Assembly: GCA_012523085.1 (NCBI GenBank)
Contig: JAAYJC010000073.1
Coordinates: forward strand, 1 to 50,531
Origin: Clostridiales bacterium
Lineage (GTDB): Bacteria; Bacillota; Clostridia; Oscillospirales; Oscillospiraceae
DNA length: 50,531 nt
Direction of reading: 5' to 3'
Shown: positions 24,778 through 32,678 of the stretch, piece by piece
How the letters are laid out: each line of letters begins with the position of its first letter
Position numbering within the stretch: the first letter of the stretch is position 1
The notes under the pieces: model-generated
What the model saw: only the letters and a program-made list of their open reading frames with translations
Told to the model about the DNA's origin: nothing
Databases searched by the model: none
Program-made: the position numbers and the translations under genes

Positions 24778-24916
24778 TCAGTATATTTAACGGTATTGCG
24801 GAGAGCAAAACGGAAAGCAAATGAAATGTTATAACATCGTAATAAGCACTGCCTCTGCGGTGCTTGGCAGGGTAAGGATAAATTAGTCTGATGTATTGAT
24901 AAAAATAAGCTTGTTA

Positions 24917-24944
24917 TTTACCAGATATTGCACTATTGTATAAA
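24917..24944 (+). promoter_or_regulatory. Probable sigma-A promoter for VOC-GNAT genes
   Basis: TTTACC, 16 nt, TATAAA, ending 36 nt before the VOC start. It has 4 of 6 matches at -35 and 5 of 6 at -10, in an AT-rich stretch. Confidence 0.5.
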
Positions 24945-24980
24945 CTGGAATCGGCAAAATGAAAGCAAGAGGAAATGATT

Positions 24981-25370
24981 ATGTCAATTAAAGTACAGTA
25001 TTCGACAGTGATTGTGAAAAATTTGAAGGAATCAATCCGGTTTTATCGGGATGTGTTAGGCTTTAAAGAAGGTTATCATGTAGATACACCCGACGGCGGC
25101 GCTATCACGATTATGCAGAGTGAAAACGGTGCAAGCGTTGAGTTGATAGAAAATGAAAACTATGAAGTGGGGCTTTATTCTATTGGTACGGATGTCGGTA
25201 ACCTTGATGAGACAATCAGGCATTTGAAAGAAGAAGGGTATGAAACGACAGGGCCTGTCATTCCGACGACAGTGGGCCGTATGACCTTTGTTTTGGACCC
25301 GAACGGCGTGCGTATTTGTTTGATCGAGCATACGCAGGAATACAAAGAGAAATATAAGCAAGCAAATTGA
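24981..25370 (+). CDS. VOC-family (glyoxalase/bleomycin resistance fold) protein
   Basis: 129-residue protein with two beta-alpha-beta-beta-beta repeats. The N-terminal half holds STVIVKNLKESIRFYRDVLGF, the classic VOC entry motif. The C-terminal half has VDNGNLDETIRHLKEEGYE-like spacing and ends FVLDPNGVRICLIEHT, where E is the usual metal ligand position. The substrate cannot be told; lactoylglutathione lyase-like, dioxygenase-like and antibiotic-binding proteins share this fold. ATG 24981 is preferred over 24975 for spacing from AGAGGA. It is followed 21 nt later by a GNAT gene. Confidence 0.85.
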   Translation: MSIKVQYSTVIVKNLKESIRFYRDVLGFKEGYHVDTPDGGAITIMQSENGASVELIENENYEVGLYSIGTDVGNLDETIRHLKEEGYETTGPVIPTTVGRMTFVLDPNGVRICLIEHTQEYKEKYKQAN

Positions 25371-25391
25371 TTTTGATTATGGAGGCAAGCC

Positions 25392-25994
25392 ATGACTATT
25401 GAAATCCGAAAGTTGACGCCGGATCTTGTGGACGAGTATATCCGCTTTTTTGATGTTACGCCGCATAATGAAAAGCATCATCATGCCAAATGTTATTGCG
25501 TGTATTGGTGCAGTGACGACGGTGAGGACAGGGATTTTAGTACCAAAACAGCCAGAAGGGATTGCGCCATCCAATATGTCAAAGGCAACAACCTACAAGG
25601 TTATCTTGCTTATTGTGAGGATAAGGTCGTGGGATGGTGTAACGCCAATACGAAATCAGATTGCCTGAAGTGTCAGGGCTGGCGCGGGATGAACGGTAAG
25701 CGCAAGGGTTTCATTCCGACAGAAGAAGCTACTCCGGAGATCATGATAAAATCCGTTTTTTGTTTTACGATAGCCCCTGATATGCGGCGGCAAGGCATTG
25801 CTTTACGTCTTTTAGAACGAGTTTGCCGGGATGCGGCCGAGGACGGCTTTGACTACGTGGAAGCTTATCCGGATAAAGAGGTCACGGCTAAATCCGAAGA
25901 CTTTGTCGGTCATGCCGAGATGTACGAGAAAATGGGCTTTACCGTTTACCATGAAACGAATCGGAAGCATGTCATGAGAAAACCGCTGAAATAA
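25392..25994 (+). CDS. GNAT acetyltransferase with Cys-rich N-terminus
   Basis: 200-residue acetyltransferase-fold protein. Acetyl-CoA motif A is FTIAPDMRRQGIALRLLERVC (about residues 122-142), followed by a motif B-like YEKMGFTVYHE. The N-terminal part carries CYCVYWC (residues 34-40) and later CLKCQGW (near 92), which could bind a metal. This unusual cysteine content is shared by a GNAT subgroup in Clostridia, as I recall. The substrate is unknown. It lies in a probable operon with the VOC gene and is closed by a terminator at 26050. The ribosome binding site is GGAGG. Confidence 0.85.
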   Translation: MTIEIRKLTPDLVDEYIRFFDVTPHNEKHHHAKCYCVYWCSDDGEDRDFSTKTARRDCAIQYVKGNNLQGYLAYCEDKVVGWCNANTKSDCLKCQGWRGMNGKRKGFIPTEEATPEIMIKSVFCFTIAPDMRRQGIALRLLERVCRDAAEDGFDYVEAYPDKEVTAKSEDFVGHAEMYEKMGFTVYHETNRKHVMRKPLK

Positions 25995-26049
25995 TCCCGC
26001 TTGATGAATTCTGATACAAAAAATAAGCTAATTTAAAGCAGTCAGTCGG

Positions 26050-26074
26050 GCGCAGGGTGATGCCCTGCGCTTTT
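26050..26074 (+). terminator. Intrinsic terminator after GNAT gene
   Basis: 8-bp stem GCGCAGGG/CCCTGCGC with a 5-nt loop, followed by TTTT. The remaining 244 bp up to the next gene are AT-rich, with no clear promoter or gene. Confidence 0.85.
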
Positions 26075-26318
26075 GCACGGTATGAAGATGTGAATTTATA
26101 CTAAGCTCCACTAAAATGCAGAGTCATATCAACAATTAATTGAGACAGACGGTTGTTACGGCAAGCTTGTCAAACGAAACAAGACAGCATGTCCCAAAAC
26201 CCTTTGTAAAAACAGCAGTGGTGTGTTATTGTCGTAATATAAGTTGCTTCCGGTTGATGTCATGCGCTTTTCATAATGTTTCTTTATATATTGAAGAATG
26301 GGAGTCGGCGAAGAGGAT

Positions 26319-26798
26319 ATGAATGTTGAGATTATTCCCGCAACCGCAGAGGATGCAGAGGATTTAGCCGCTATCCAACGACTTGCTTTCAAGCGGCTTT
26401 ACGATACCTATCACGATGAGGGTAGTCCGTATCTGCGCGGCGCCGATGAAATATTATTATGGCTTGAACAACCCAATTGGCGGGTGTATAAAATCGTTGC
26501 CGACGGCGTTTTGTTAGGCGGTGTGTCTTTCTGCGAAAAAAATGGTATGCCGGGCGTGTATTATCTTGCGCGGATATATGTTTTGCCGGACTATCAAGGC
26601 AAAGGAATCGCCGGCGCCGCTATTTTACTGTGTGAAGAAACTGTCACGAACGCCGGCGTGTGGACTTTGGATTTTCCCGCTGACCAACCGGGCAACCGGC
26701 GCTGCTACGAAAAAGCAGGATATATTGACACAGGCAAACGACAAGAACAAAGCGGCGGTGCGATTACGCTCGCTTATATGGAGAAAAAGGTTTTATGA
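26319..26798 (+). CDS. GNAT acetyltransferase
   Basis: 159-residue GNAT protein. It has an N-terminal IIPATAEDAEDLAAIQRLAF entry helix and motif A YVLPDYQGKGIAGAAILLCEE (about residues 94-114) with the Q-G-K-G-I-A pyrophosphate loop. Motif B is CYEKAGYIDTGK. The substrate is unknown. ATG 26319 starts the GNAT domain and follows AGAGGAT closely; ATG 26298 is an alternative. The stop codon overlaps the ATG of a short kinase-like fragment (ATGA). Confidence 0.85.
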   Translation: MNVEIIPATAEDAEDLAAIQRLAFKRLYDTYHDEGSPYLRGADEILLWLEQPNWRVYKIVADGVLLGGVSFCEKNGMPGVYYLARIYVLPDYQGKGIAGAAILLCEETVTNAGVWTLDFPADQPGNRRCYEKAGYIDTGKRQEQSGGAITLAYMEKKVL

Positions 26799-26893
26799 CG
26801 CATTTGGTGCATATCTTCGGCGCGTCAGGCACGGGAGCCGCGATGATTGCGAAAGCTGTCTGCGCAGAAAGTGAGCGTGAGGATGAATATTAG
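26795..26893 (+). pseudogene. Truncated P-loop kinase N-terminus (remnant)
   Basis: 32-codon ORF starting in the ATGA overlap with the preceding GNAT gene. Its start (MTHLVHIFGASGTGAAMIAK) looks like the first strand and P-loop of small AAA/shikimate-kinase-like ATP-binding proteins, which usually begin xxHIFGASGSGTTTLxxxL. Here the frame ends right after the P-loop helix and the Lys/Thr of Walker A are missing (GTGAAM), so it cannot be an active kinase. The next GNAT gene starts inside its last codons. Most likely a deletion remnant. Confidence 0.5.
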
Positions 26894-27320
26894 TTATAAT
26901 GATGTCATGAAAGACTTGCCCTTCGGGCAGTTATACGAGTTGTTCATAGCGGTGGGTTGGTCAGACGGCGGTGAGCTGTCGGATAACATGAAAGCCGGGT
27001 TTATTAAGCCATGGATTCATTCCACATTGGTTGTTTCCGCATGGGACGGTGACCGCCTGGTCGGGGCTGTCAGAGTTTTGAGTGACACGATTTTCCGCTC
27101 GGTTATTTACGACTTGCTTGTCGCGCCCGAATATCAAGGAAATGGCATCGGCAGCGAGCTTGTGCGCAGGTGTCTTGAGCGCTTCCCCGGTTCCGGATGG
27201 CTGGTATGTACAGAAGGGGAAACGCCGTATTTTTACAAAAAACTCGGATTTACCGGCATGAAAGAAACAGACACGGTTCTTGGCATACCATGCAAGTATT
27301 TTGCTAACTCCACCGAATAG
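26883..27320 (+). CDS. GNAT acetyltransferase
   Basis: 145-residue GNAT protein of the short type. N-terminus LPFGQLYELFIAVGWSDG, then VSAWDGDRLVGAVRVLSD, motif A LLVAPEYQGNGIGSELVRRC (about residues 80-99), and a C-terminal FYKKLGFTGMKET. The PFGQLYELxxxVGW pattern is typical of a common GNAT subgroup of unknown substrate. ATG 26883 starts the domain; it overlaps the end of the kinase-like remnant and has only a weak GTGAGG ribosome binding site, so it may depend on coupled translation. Confidence 0.85.
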   Translation: MNISYNDVMKDLPFGQLYELFIAVGWSDGGELSDNMKAGFIKPWIHSTLVVSAWDGDRLVGAVRVLSDTIFRSVIYDLLVAPEYQGNGIGSELVRRCLERFPGSGWLVCTEGETPYFYKKLGFTGMKETDTVLGIPCKYFANSTE

Positions 27321-27585
27321 AATCTATCATGGATGAAAGAAGTTCGTTTTTATACAAAGTTCCAATAAATATATAGATAAGCATTATGTATGCCGGTGTT
27401 TTTTTAATGTAATAACACCAGCATATATTATTTTTGAGCATTATTCCCAACAAAGGGAGAGCAAGGGTAAATAACAGCGGTTTAGTCCCGATAAAATCGG
27501 AAATATGCAAAAAATAACGTAAATTCCAACATGAAATACATCGGATAATATTAAATTATGTTAAAATATATGAATAATGTTTTAA
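27321..27585. other. AT-rich intergenic stretch, no gene seen
   Basis: Part of a 422-bp spacer between the last GNAT gene and the lipoprotein gene. It is clearly more AT-rich than its surroundings, with GGTGTTTTTTTAATGTAATAACACC giving a GGTGTT/AACACC stem at about 27395-27419 that may terminate the GNAT transcript. No credible ORF on either strand. Confidence 0.45.
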
Positions 27586-27614
27586 TTGACTATTTCGTGA
27601 TCCCGTGCTATCAT
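27586..27614 (+). promoter_or_regulatory. Sigma-A promoter for the lipoprotein gene
   Basis: TTGACT, 17 nt, TATCAT (5 of 6 at both boxes). The start of transcription would leave a leader of about 120 nt before the gene. Confidence 0.65.
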
Positions 27615-27742
27615 AAGTATGTTGTAAAATATTAGCATGGGGGAGTTGATGCAAATAACAAGCTGAGCAACACTTTTCACCAGACGCTGCCTCTTGGAAG
27701 ATCAGTACTTGTTAAAAATGCGCCAACCGAAAGGAGAAACAG

Positions 27743-29506
27743 ATGTTGAAAAAAAAGATCTCATTATTGCTTTCCGTCTTGTTTGTTATTGCTCTTTTCT
27801 GCGGATGCGGCGACAAAACCAGTACAACGACGGATACCGACACAAAACCTCCGGCTACCTCTTCTGCCGGAACGGATTCCGGCGGGACCGAAGCCACAGA
27901 TGCTCCCGAGGCGCCATTGGACTATAACTTCGCACCCGGCAACTATGAGCTGGATGAGAACGGATATCCAACAGGATTTTACACCTACCCGCTGCCTCTT
28001 TCAACTACCGGCGAAGTCATGACGGTTTGGACGGGCACGTGGTCCCCCGAATCTCTGCCGGAGGAAGGCTTTGAGGGCATTGATTATTTCGAGGAACTCA
28101 AAACCATAAGCGGAATAAACTTCGAGTGGGAAATTGTTGCTGTCGCAAACAGGGCGGAAAACATGGCTGTGCTTTTGGCGTCCGATGATTTACGTGACCT
28201 TTCAGTCGGCATCGCCAGCTACTATACGGCGTCTGAAGCGAAAATTATAGACGACGGATTCCTCATCAATATCTGCGACTATTTTGAATATACACCTAAT
28301 TACCGTTACCTTGTCGTAGAATACGATGACATTGACCTTACGGCTAGAGTAAACGGCGGACTGCAGGGTAAATCCGCATGGATGCCTCTAATTGAAGCTT
28401 ATCCGTTCCCGAATATGGGCGCGTACATACGAGGCGACTGGTGCAGAAGCGTTGGTGTGGATCCGTATGCAATTAAGACCTATGACGACCTTTATAATGT
28501 GCTGACTTTGTTTAAAACGCAGCTTGATAAGCCGTCGGCACTTCCTTTATACGGATCGGTTGAACCGGGTTCAGGCTGGTTATTCCCCGGATTTAACACA
28601 AACCTTTATGTCAGCACCACTAGACTGCCGACTGCGAAGGTTATGCCGGACGGTACCATCCAGTTCTGCCTGACAACGGAAGAGGACCGGCAGGCTACTG
28701 AATTGCTGACCCAATGGTACGACGAATATATCATTGACAGAAACTTCACCAGCTATGCCAGCCCAACCGATGATTTTATGGCCAATGTCTACACCAGCGT
28801 TTTCGGCATATTCTATGCATCCGCCAGCGGTATAAATGGCTTCGAGGCTCTGGTGGAAGATCCCAACTGTGACTTTGTCCCTCTGGCCAGGTTAAGGAAA
28901 ACAGAGGACCAGAAGCTGAAGTTTGGTCAAAAGCTGGCCAGAGTTACATATGGCAGCTGGGGTATCAGCACCAAATGCGCAAATATTCCCCTTCTTCTTA
29001 CCTTCTGCGACTGGACATACAGTCCTAACGGTTCTTTCTTCTGCTCATACGGTAAAGAAGGAACAGTTTGGAACTACAATGAAGACGGCGAGATCGAACT
29101 GACACAGTTTATCCTTGACTTTGAACTAGGTCCTATTTTTGGCACCTGCTTGTATGCGCAGGACCGTCTCAGCGACGGCGGCCTTCATGACCAGAGGAGA
29201 GACTACTGCTATCCGGCCGGCCGCGAACTGTTAAAGATCACCGAATTCTGGACAGAGCCGGACTACAAGGGTGAATATGACTTCCCGGCATCGGTAACCT
29301 TTACCGATGCCCAGCAGACAGAACTGACCAACATAAGTACCGACATTGTGACATACATATCCGAGCACTATGTGTACTTTATCTTAGGCGAGCGCAGCAT
29401 GAGCGAGTGGGACAGCTTCATCAACACCATTGAAGACATGGGTCTGGCCGATTGCCGCAAGATTTACCAGGATGCTTACGATAACTTCATGGATTTCTAC
29501 GGTTAA
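27743..29506 (+). CDS. Extracellular solute-binding lipoprotein (ABC type, orphan)
   Basis: 587-residue lipoprotein. The signal peptide is basic (MLKKK) then hydrophobic, ending in a lipobox-like LFCGC with the lipid-modified C22 most likely. A Thr/Ser/Pro-rich linker (residues 25-55) leads into a large family 1-type solute-binding domain. Segments such as WEIVAVANRAENMAVLLASDD and GDWCRSVGVDPYAIKTYDDLYNVL resemble LplA-type oligosaccharide binders. Unlike usual, no permease or ATPase genes flank it; it stands alone between its own promoter and terminator, so it must work with a distant transporter or as a sensor. The substrate is unknown. The ribosome binding site is AAAGGAG. Confidence 0.85.
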   Translation: MLKKKISLLLSVLFVIALFCGCGDKTSTTTDTDTKPPATSSAGTDSGGTEATDAPEAPLDYNFAPGNYELDENGYPTGFYTYPLPLSTTGEVMTVWTGTWSPESLPEEGFEGIDYFEELKTISGINFEWEIVAVANRAENMAVLLASDDLRDLSVGIASYYTASEAKIIDDGFLINICDYFEYTPNYRYLVVEYDDIDLTARVNGGLQGKSAWMPLIEAYPFPNMGAYIRGDWCRSVGVDPYAIKTYDDLYNVLTLFKTQLDKPSALPLYGSVEPGSGWLFPGFNTNLYVSTTRLPTAKVMPDGTIQFCLTTEEDRQATELLTQWYDEYIIDRNFTSYASPTDDFMANVYTSVFGIFYASASGINGFEALVEDPNCDFVPLARLRKTEDQKLKFGQKLARVTYGSWGISTKCANIPLLLTFCDWTYSPNGSFFCSYGKEGTVWNYNEDGEIELTQFILDFELGPIFGTCLYAQDRLSDGGLHDQRRDYCYPAGRELLKITEFWTEPDYKGEYDFPASVTFTDAQQTELTNISTDIVTYISEHYVYFILGERSMSEWDSFINTIEDMGLADCRKIYQDAYDNFMDFYG

Positions 29507-29596
29507 TCCCGGTTGATGTATTGACTGTCCGGTTGTAAAACCTTAGCGCATAACGGAGCGGAATCGTCAAAAACAGGTTTTAATCCATGCATAATT

Positions 29597-29640
29597 AAAA
29601 TCGGGAAAGTCCTGTGTTAAACGGATTTTCCCGATTTTCT
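29597..29640 (+). terminator. Terminator after the lipoprotein gene
   Basis: Long stem AAAATCGGGAAAGTCC/GGATTTTCCCGATTTT with one mismatch-type G/T position, ending TTTTCTATT. It is also able to act on the opposite strand. Confidence 0.8.
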
Positions 29641-29676
29641 ATTATGGGGTCTGCTTTTGGTTTTTAACAAGGAAAA

Positions 29677-29703
29677 CCCGAGACCGGATTTAAAGGTTTC
29701 GGG
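29677..29703 (-). terminator. Probable terminator of the two-cupin gene
   Basis: Stem CCCGAGACC/GGTTTCGGG with one G-T pair and a 9-nt loop. Read on the - strand it is followed by TTTTCCTTGTT, 28 nt beyond the stop of the two-cupin gene. Confidence 0.6.
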
Positions 29704-29731
29704 CTTTCTTTTATGTGCTTTGGCTTGTGTC

Positions 29732-30868
29732 TTATCGTTTTATTTGCAGATACAGCTCGTCGCCGGGGGTGGGGTTTTTAATGGTGGACTCGTCGTTATA
29801 AACCAGCAGGGATTCTCCGTCCACGACCTTCCGTGTGATTTTATATCTTGCTTTATCCTGTGTATAATAGGGAATGAAACAGACCGGCTTTCCGAGCCTT
29901 TTAGCGGTAACAGCGCCGCGCCACATTCCGGCAGGAACGGCTATGACTCCGGGTTTGTCGAAGGTGACCGCTTCCATATGGTCGGGATCTTCTCCAAGCA
30001 TGACTTCAATCTCAGCGTCAAAGCTATCCCACGGTTTTACGACATCCGTTCCGGAAAACCACAGGAATTCCGCTATCTGTCCGTTGCTGACTGGTTCATC
30101 GTCCCCAAGCTTGCACGGCGCCGTTATGATATTGAAGCTAAACTGCTGCCCGGTGCCCGGCATATCCTGTTTGCCTTTGAAAACACACCTGGGATTCATT
30201 ACCGCGTCTCCGAGTTTGTGGTAGTCTTTCCTCAGTTCCACGATACAGTCTTTATATTTTCCTATGGTCGAAGCGTTTTTATAAAAGGGTTCCATGTACT
30301 TGCGGACATCTTCATCCGTCTGCTCGGGATTGGTGAAGCACAGCCCGCAGAAGGAGCATTCCTTTGACGGGTCCTTCACGCAGGGTCTTGAGCTTTCTTT
30401 CTCATAAAGCCATTCTTCTTTCCCGTTTGCATCGAGGCGGCTGTAAACCCTTCCCGTTGTCGTTCCGACATAAGAAAGCATCGTATTCAAGCCTCTGACG
30501 ACCTTTTTAAAATACACAGGACTGTGGAACACGCCCGGCGGGGCGCAAACAATGGACGGCTTTGTAATATGGTATATTTCCATAGATTGCTCAGAGTCAC
30601 CTATGCAAAAACCGACTTCGAATTCAGCTTCAAAGATCCTATCCAGTTCAGCACCGGTGAAAACGAAGAAATTGTACGCACCGTCATGGATATGCGGAAT
30701 ATCCATGGTTCCAACTTCGGTCGCAACCAGAAAGCCCGCACCAAACGGGACATCGGGAACCACATCATTTGAATTAAAGAAAGCCATTCGCGGGCTGGTG
30801 TACCCGTACCAGTTGTCTTTATTGTGCAGCTGCGGAAACGGAATGAACTGCTTATCGAGCTTGCCCAT
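29732..30868 (-). CDS. Two-cupin protein with central Cys cluster, function unknown
   Basis: 378-residue protein with two cupin-like halves. The first has metal-ligand motifs PHIHDGAYNFFVFTGAE (H59, H61) and CAPPGVFHSPV (H115). The second half (about residues 240-345) keeps the fold (FLWFSGTDVV, VIAVPAGMWRG) but lacks the metal histidines. Between them is a cysteine cluster C163-x7-C171-x2-C174-x2-C177, ferredoxin-like in spacing, flanked by charged sequence. That suggests an Fe-S or zinc site inserted between catalytic and degenerate cupin domains. I do not know a function. Strong GGAGGTG ribosome binding site and its own promoter, so it is likely monocistronic. Confidence 0.75.
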   Translation of the reverse strand: MGKLDKQFIPFPQLHNKDNWYGYTSPRMAFFNSNDVVPDVPFGAGFLVATEVGTMDIPHIHDGAYNFFVFTGAELDRIFEAEFEVGFCIGDSEQSMEIYHITKPSIVCAPPGVFHSPVYFKKVVRGLNTMLSYVGTTTGRVYSRLDANGKEEWLYEKESSRPCVKDPSKECSFCGLCFTNPEQTDEDVRKYMEPFYKNASTIGKYKDCIVELRKDYHKLGDAVMNPRCVFKGKQDMPGTGQQFSFNIITAPCKLGDDEPVSNGQIAEFLWFSGTDVVKPWDSFDAEIEVMLGEDPDHMEAVTFDKPGVIAVPAGMWRGAVTAKRLGKPVCFIPYYTQDKARYKITRKVVDGESLLVYNDESTIKNPTPGDELYLQIKR

Positions 30869-30889
30869 TATTTAACACCTCCAAATTTT

Positions 30890-30918
30890 ACGATATCCCA
30901 ATTACCGTGGTTTGTCAA
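30890..30918 (-). promoter_or_regulatory. Sigma-A promoter of the two-cupin gene
   Basis: On the - strand TTGACA, 17 nt, TATCGT. The predicted transcript start is about 15 nt ahead of the start codon. Confidence 0.65.
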
Positions 30919-31090
30919 GGCGAAACGGTTTTCTGAAAACAGCGTTATCACCATAAAATGGGCAGCCTGTTCATGACCGAAACGAAAGGCGGTTAAATCA
31001 AATATATAATTTATATGTAAGATTCTGCATCAAGGTGAGGGCCGGAGCGACCGCGGTCTTTTAAAAATATGGGCAATAGTGTAAATTGTC

Positions 31091-31119
31091 TTGACAAACG
31101 GAAGAAACCAAATTATTAT
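31091..31119 (+). promoter_or_regulatory. Sigma-A promoter of the cysK operon
   Basis: TTGACA, 17 nt, TATTAT (6 of 6 and 5 of 6). The leader to cysK is about 115 nt. The 170 bp between this and the two-cupin promoter hold no gene. Confidence 0.75.
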
Positions 31120-31130
31120 CATTTCATAGC

Positions 31131-31144
31131 AATCATATATGATT
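31131..31144. promoter_or_regulatory. Candidate operator in the cysK promoter
   Basis: Perfect 14-bp palindrome AATCATATATGATT, centred about 12 nt after the predicted transcript start. A repressor here, possibly the Rrf2 regulator encoded in the same operon, could block cysK transcription. It does not match the Bacillus CymR consensus that I know. Confidence 0.4.
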
Positions 31145-31239
31145 TATAGTTTGTTATTGATAAGCACCGGGCAAGTTTCTCGGCGACAAAGAAGTTTTGT
31201 GCTTAAACCATCAACATTTCCCAACAAGAGGAGGTTAGA

Positions 31240-32172
31240 ATGAAAAACATCCATAAAAGCTTATCCGAACTGATTGGCAAAACACCTTTACTGGAGCTGA
31301 CCAATTACGAGAAGAAAGCCGCGCTGAAGGCCAGTATCATCGCAAAGCTGGAGTACTTCAATCCCGCCGGCAGCGTTAAGGACAGAATAGCCAAAGCAAT
31401 GATTGAAGATGCGGAGGAAAAAGGTTTATTAAAGCCGGGCTCCGTTATAATTGAGCCCACCAGCGGTAATACGGGTATCGGCTTAGCGTCTGTCTCCGCA
31501 GCCAGAGGCTACAGGGTTATCCTGACAATGCCCGAAACGATGAGCGTCGAGCGCCGCAACCTCTTGAAAGCATACGGCGCGGAGATTGTTTTGACACAAG
31601 GTGCCAAGGGCATGAAGGGCGCCATTGCAAAAGCCGAGGAGCTGGCTAAAGAGATTCCCAACGCATTTATACCGGGTCAATTTGAAAATCCCGCCAATCC
31701 CAAAGTGCACCGCGAAACAACAGGGCCCGAGATATGGGCGGATACCGGCGGCAAGGTCGATATTCTGGTAAGCGGCGTCGGTACAGGCGGTACCATTACC
31801 GGAGCCGGCGAATACCTAAAATCGAAAAACCCGAATATCAAAATTATCGCCGTTGAGCCGGCCGATTCTCCGGTACTCTCGCAAGGTCGTTCCGGTGCGC
31901 ATGCGATCCAGGGTATCGGTGCCGGCTTTATTCCGCAGGTTCTGAACATGGCGATTATTGACGAGATCATCACGGTCAAAAACGAAGATGCGCTCTTAAC
32001 CGGGCGGGAATTGTCGAAAACAGAAGGCTTGTTGATCGGTATCTCCTCCGGCGCGGCGGTCCGGGCAGCCGCCGAGGTGGCCGGGAGGCCGGAGAATGCC
32101 GGAAAGACAATTGTTGTCATCCTTCCCGATACCGGCGAACGCTACCTCTCCACCGCTCTTTTTTCTGAATAA
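31240..32172 (+). CDS. cysK: Cysteine synthase A (O-acetylserine sulfhydrylase)
   Basis: PLP enzyme making cysteine from O-acetylserine and sulfide. 310 residues, normal length. PLP lysine K47 in NPAGSVKDR, substrate loop [11 protein letters not shown] (about residues 74-84), phosphate-binding [12 protein letters not shown] near 180 and C-terminal [11 protein letters not shown]. First gene of a three-gene sulfur operon with an Rrf2 regulator and metY. AGGAGG is 7 nt ahead of the start. Confidence 0.97.
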   Translation: MKNIHKSLSELIGKTPLLELTNYEKKAALKASIIAKLEYFNPAGSVKDRIAKAMIEDAEEKGLLKPGSVIIEPTSGNTGIGLASVSAARGYRVILTMPETMSVERRNLLKAYGAEIVLTQGAKGMKGAIAKAEELAKEIPNAFIPGQFENPANPKVHRETTGPEIWADTGGKVDILVSGVGTGGTITGAGEYLKSKNPNIKIIAVEPADSPVLSQGRSGAHAIQGIGAGFIPQVLNMAIIDEIITVKNEDALLTGRELSKTEGLLIGISSGAAVRAAAEVAGRPENAGKTIVVILPDTGERYLSTALFSE

Positions 32173-32223
32173 TGACTGCAAAGCCATCGGCAGAACCGAT
32201 GGTTTGCCACAAGGAGGGTATAA

Positions 32224-32658
32224 ATGAAAATATCCACAAAGGGACGTTATGCCCTGCGTATGATGCTTGATCTGGCTCTGAGTGATTTAGATACGTATGT
32301 GACACTAAAAAGCATATCCGAGCGCCAGGGCATATCCGTTAAATATTTGGAACAGATTATATCCGTTCTGGTAAGGGCCAAATACGTTAAAAGCGTACGC
32401 GGCTCTCAGGGCGGTTACAAGCTTGCGCATCCTACCGATAAATATACCGTCGGAATGATCCTACGGCTGATTGAGGGAAGCCTTGCACCTGTCACCTGTA
32501 TGGAAGACGACCTGAATCAATGTCCTCGAAGCGGGCAATGCGTAACGCTGGATATCTGGAAGCGGATAGATGATGCGGTCAGCAGTGTGGTTGACAACAT
32601 CACGCTTGCCGATCTGGTTAAAAAGACCAAAGCGGAGCAACAGATACAGGTTGAATAA
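32224..32658 (+). CDS. Rrf2-family regulator with IscR-like cysteines
   Basis: 144-residue winged-helix transcription factor. N-terminus [19 protein letters not shown], recognition region [19 protein letters not shown], and wing [12 protein letters not shown] are typical Rrf2. Three cysteines at C92, C100 and C106 correspond to the C92/C98/C104 cluster ligands of IscR, so it may bind an Fe-S cluster. Bacillus CymR, the Rrf2 protein normally linked with cysteine genes, lacks this triad. It sits between cysK and metY, so control of sulfur assimilation is likely; whether by Fe-S status or by CysK binding is open. The ribosome binding site is AAGGAGG. Confidence 0.9.
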   Translation: MKISTKGRYALRMMLDLALSDLDTYVTLKSISERQGISVKYLEQIISVLVRAKYVKSVRGSQGGYKLAHPTDKYTVGMILRLIEGSLAPVTCMEDDLNQCPRSGQCVTLDIWKRIDDAVSSVVDNITLADLVKKTKAEQQIQVE

Positions 32659-32678
32659 AAAAGGAAATGAAGGTTAGT

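Noticed and set aside
21655-24820. Long frames opposite coaX, the cupin and many other genes
   Set aside because: Shadow frames of clear protein genes, without ribosome binding sites or recognisable domains.
24200-31000. Genomic island or defence system in the patchwork region
   Set aside because: Genes are ordinary acetyltransferases, cupins and a binding protein, with no integrase, direct flanking repeats or known defence domains, although tRNA genes lie at the left side.
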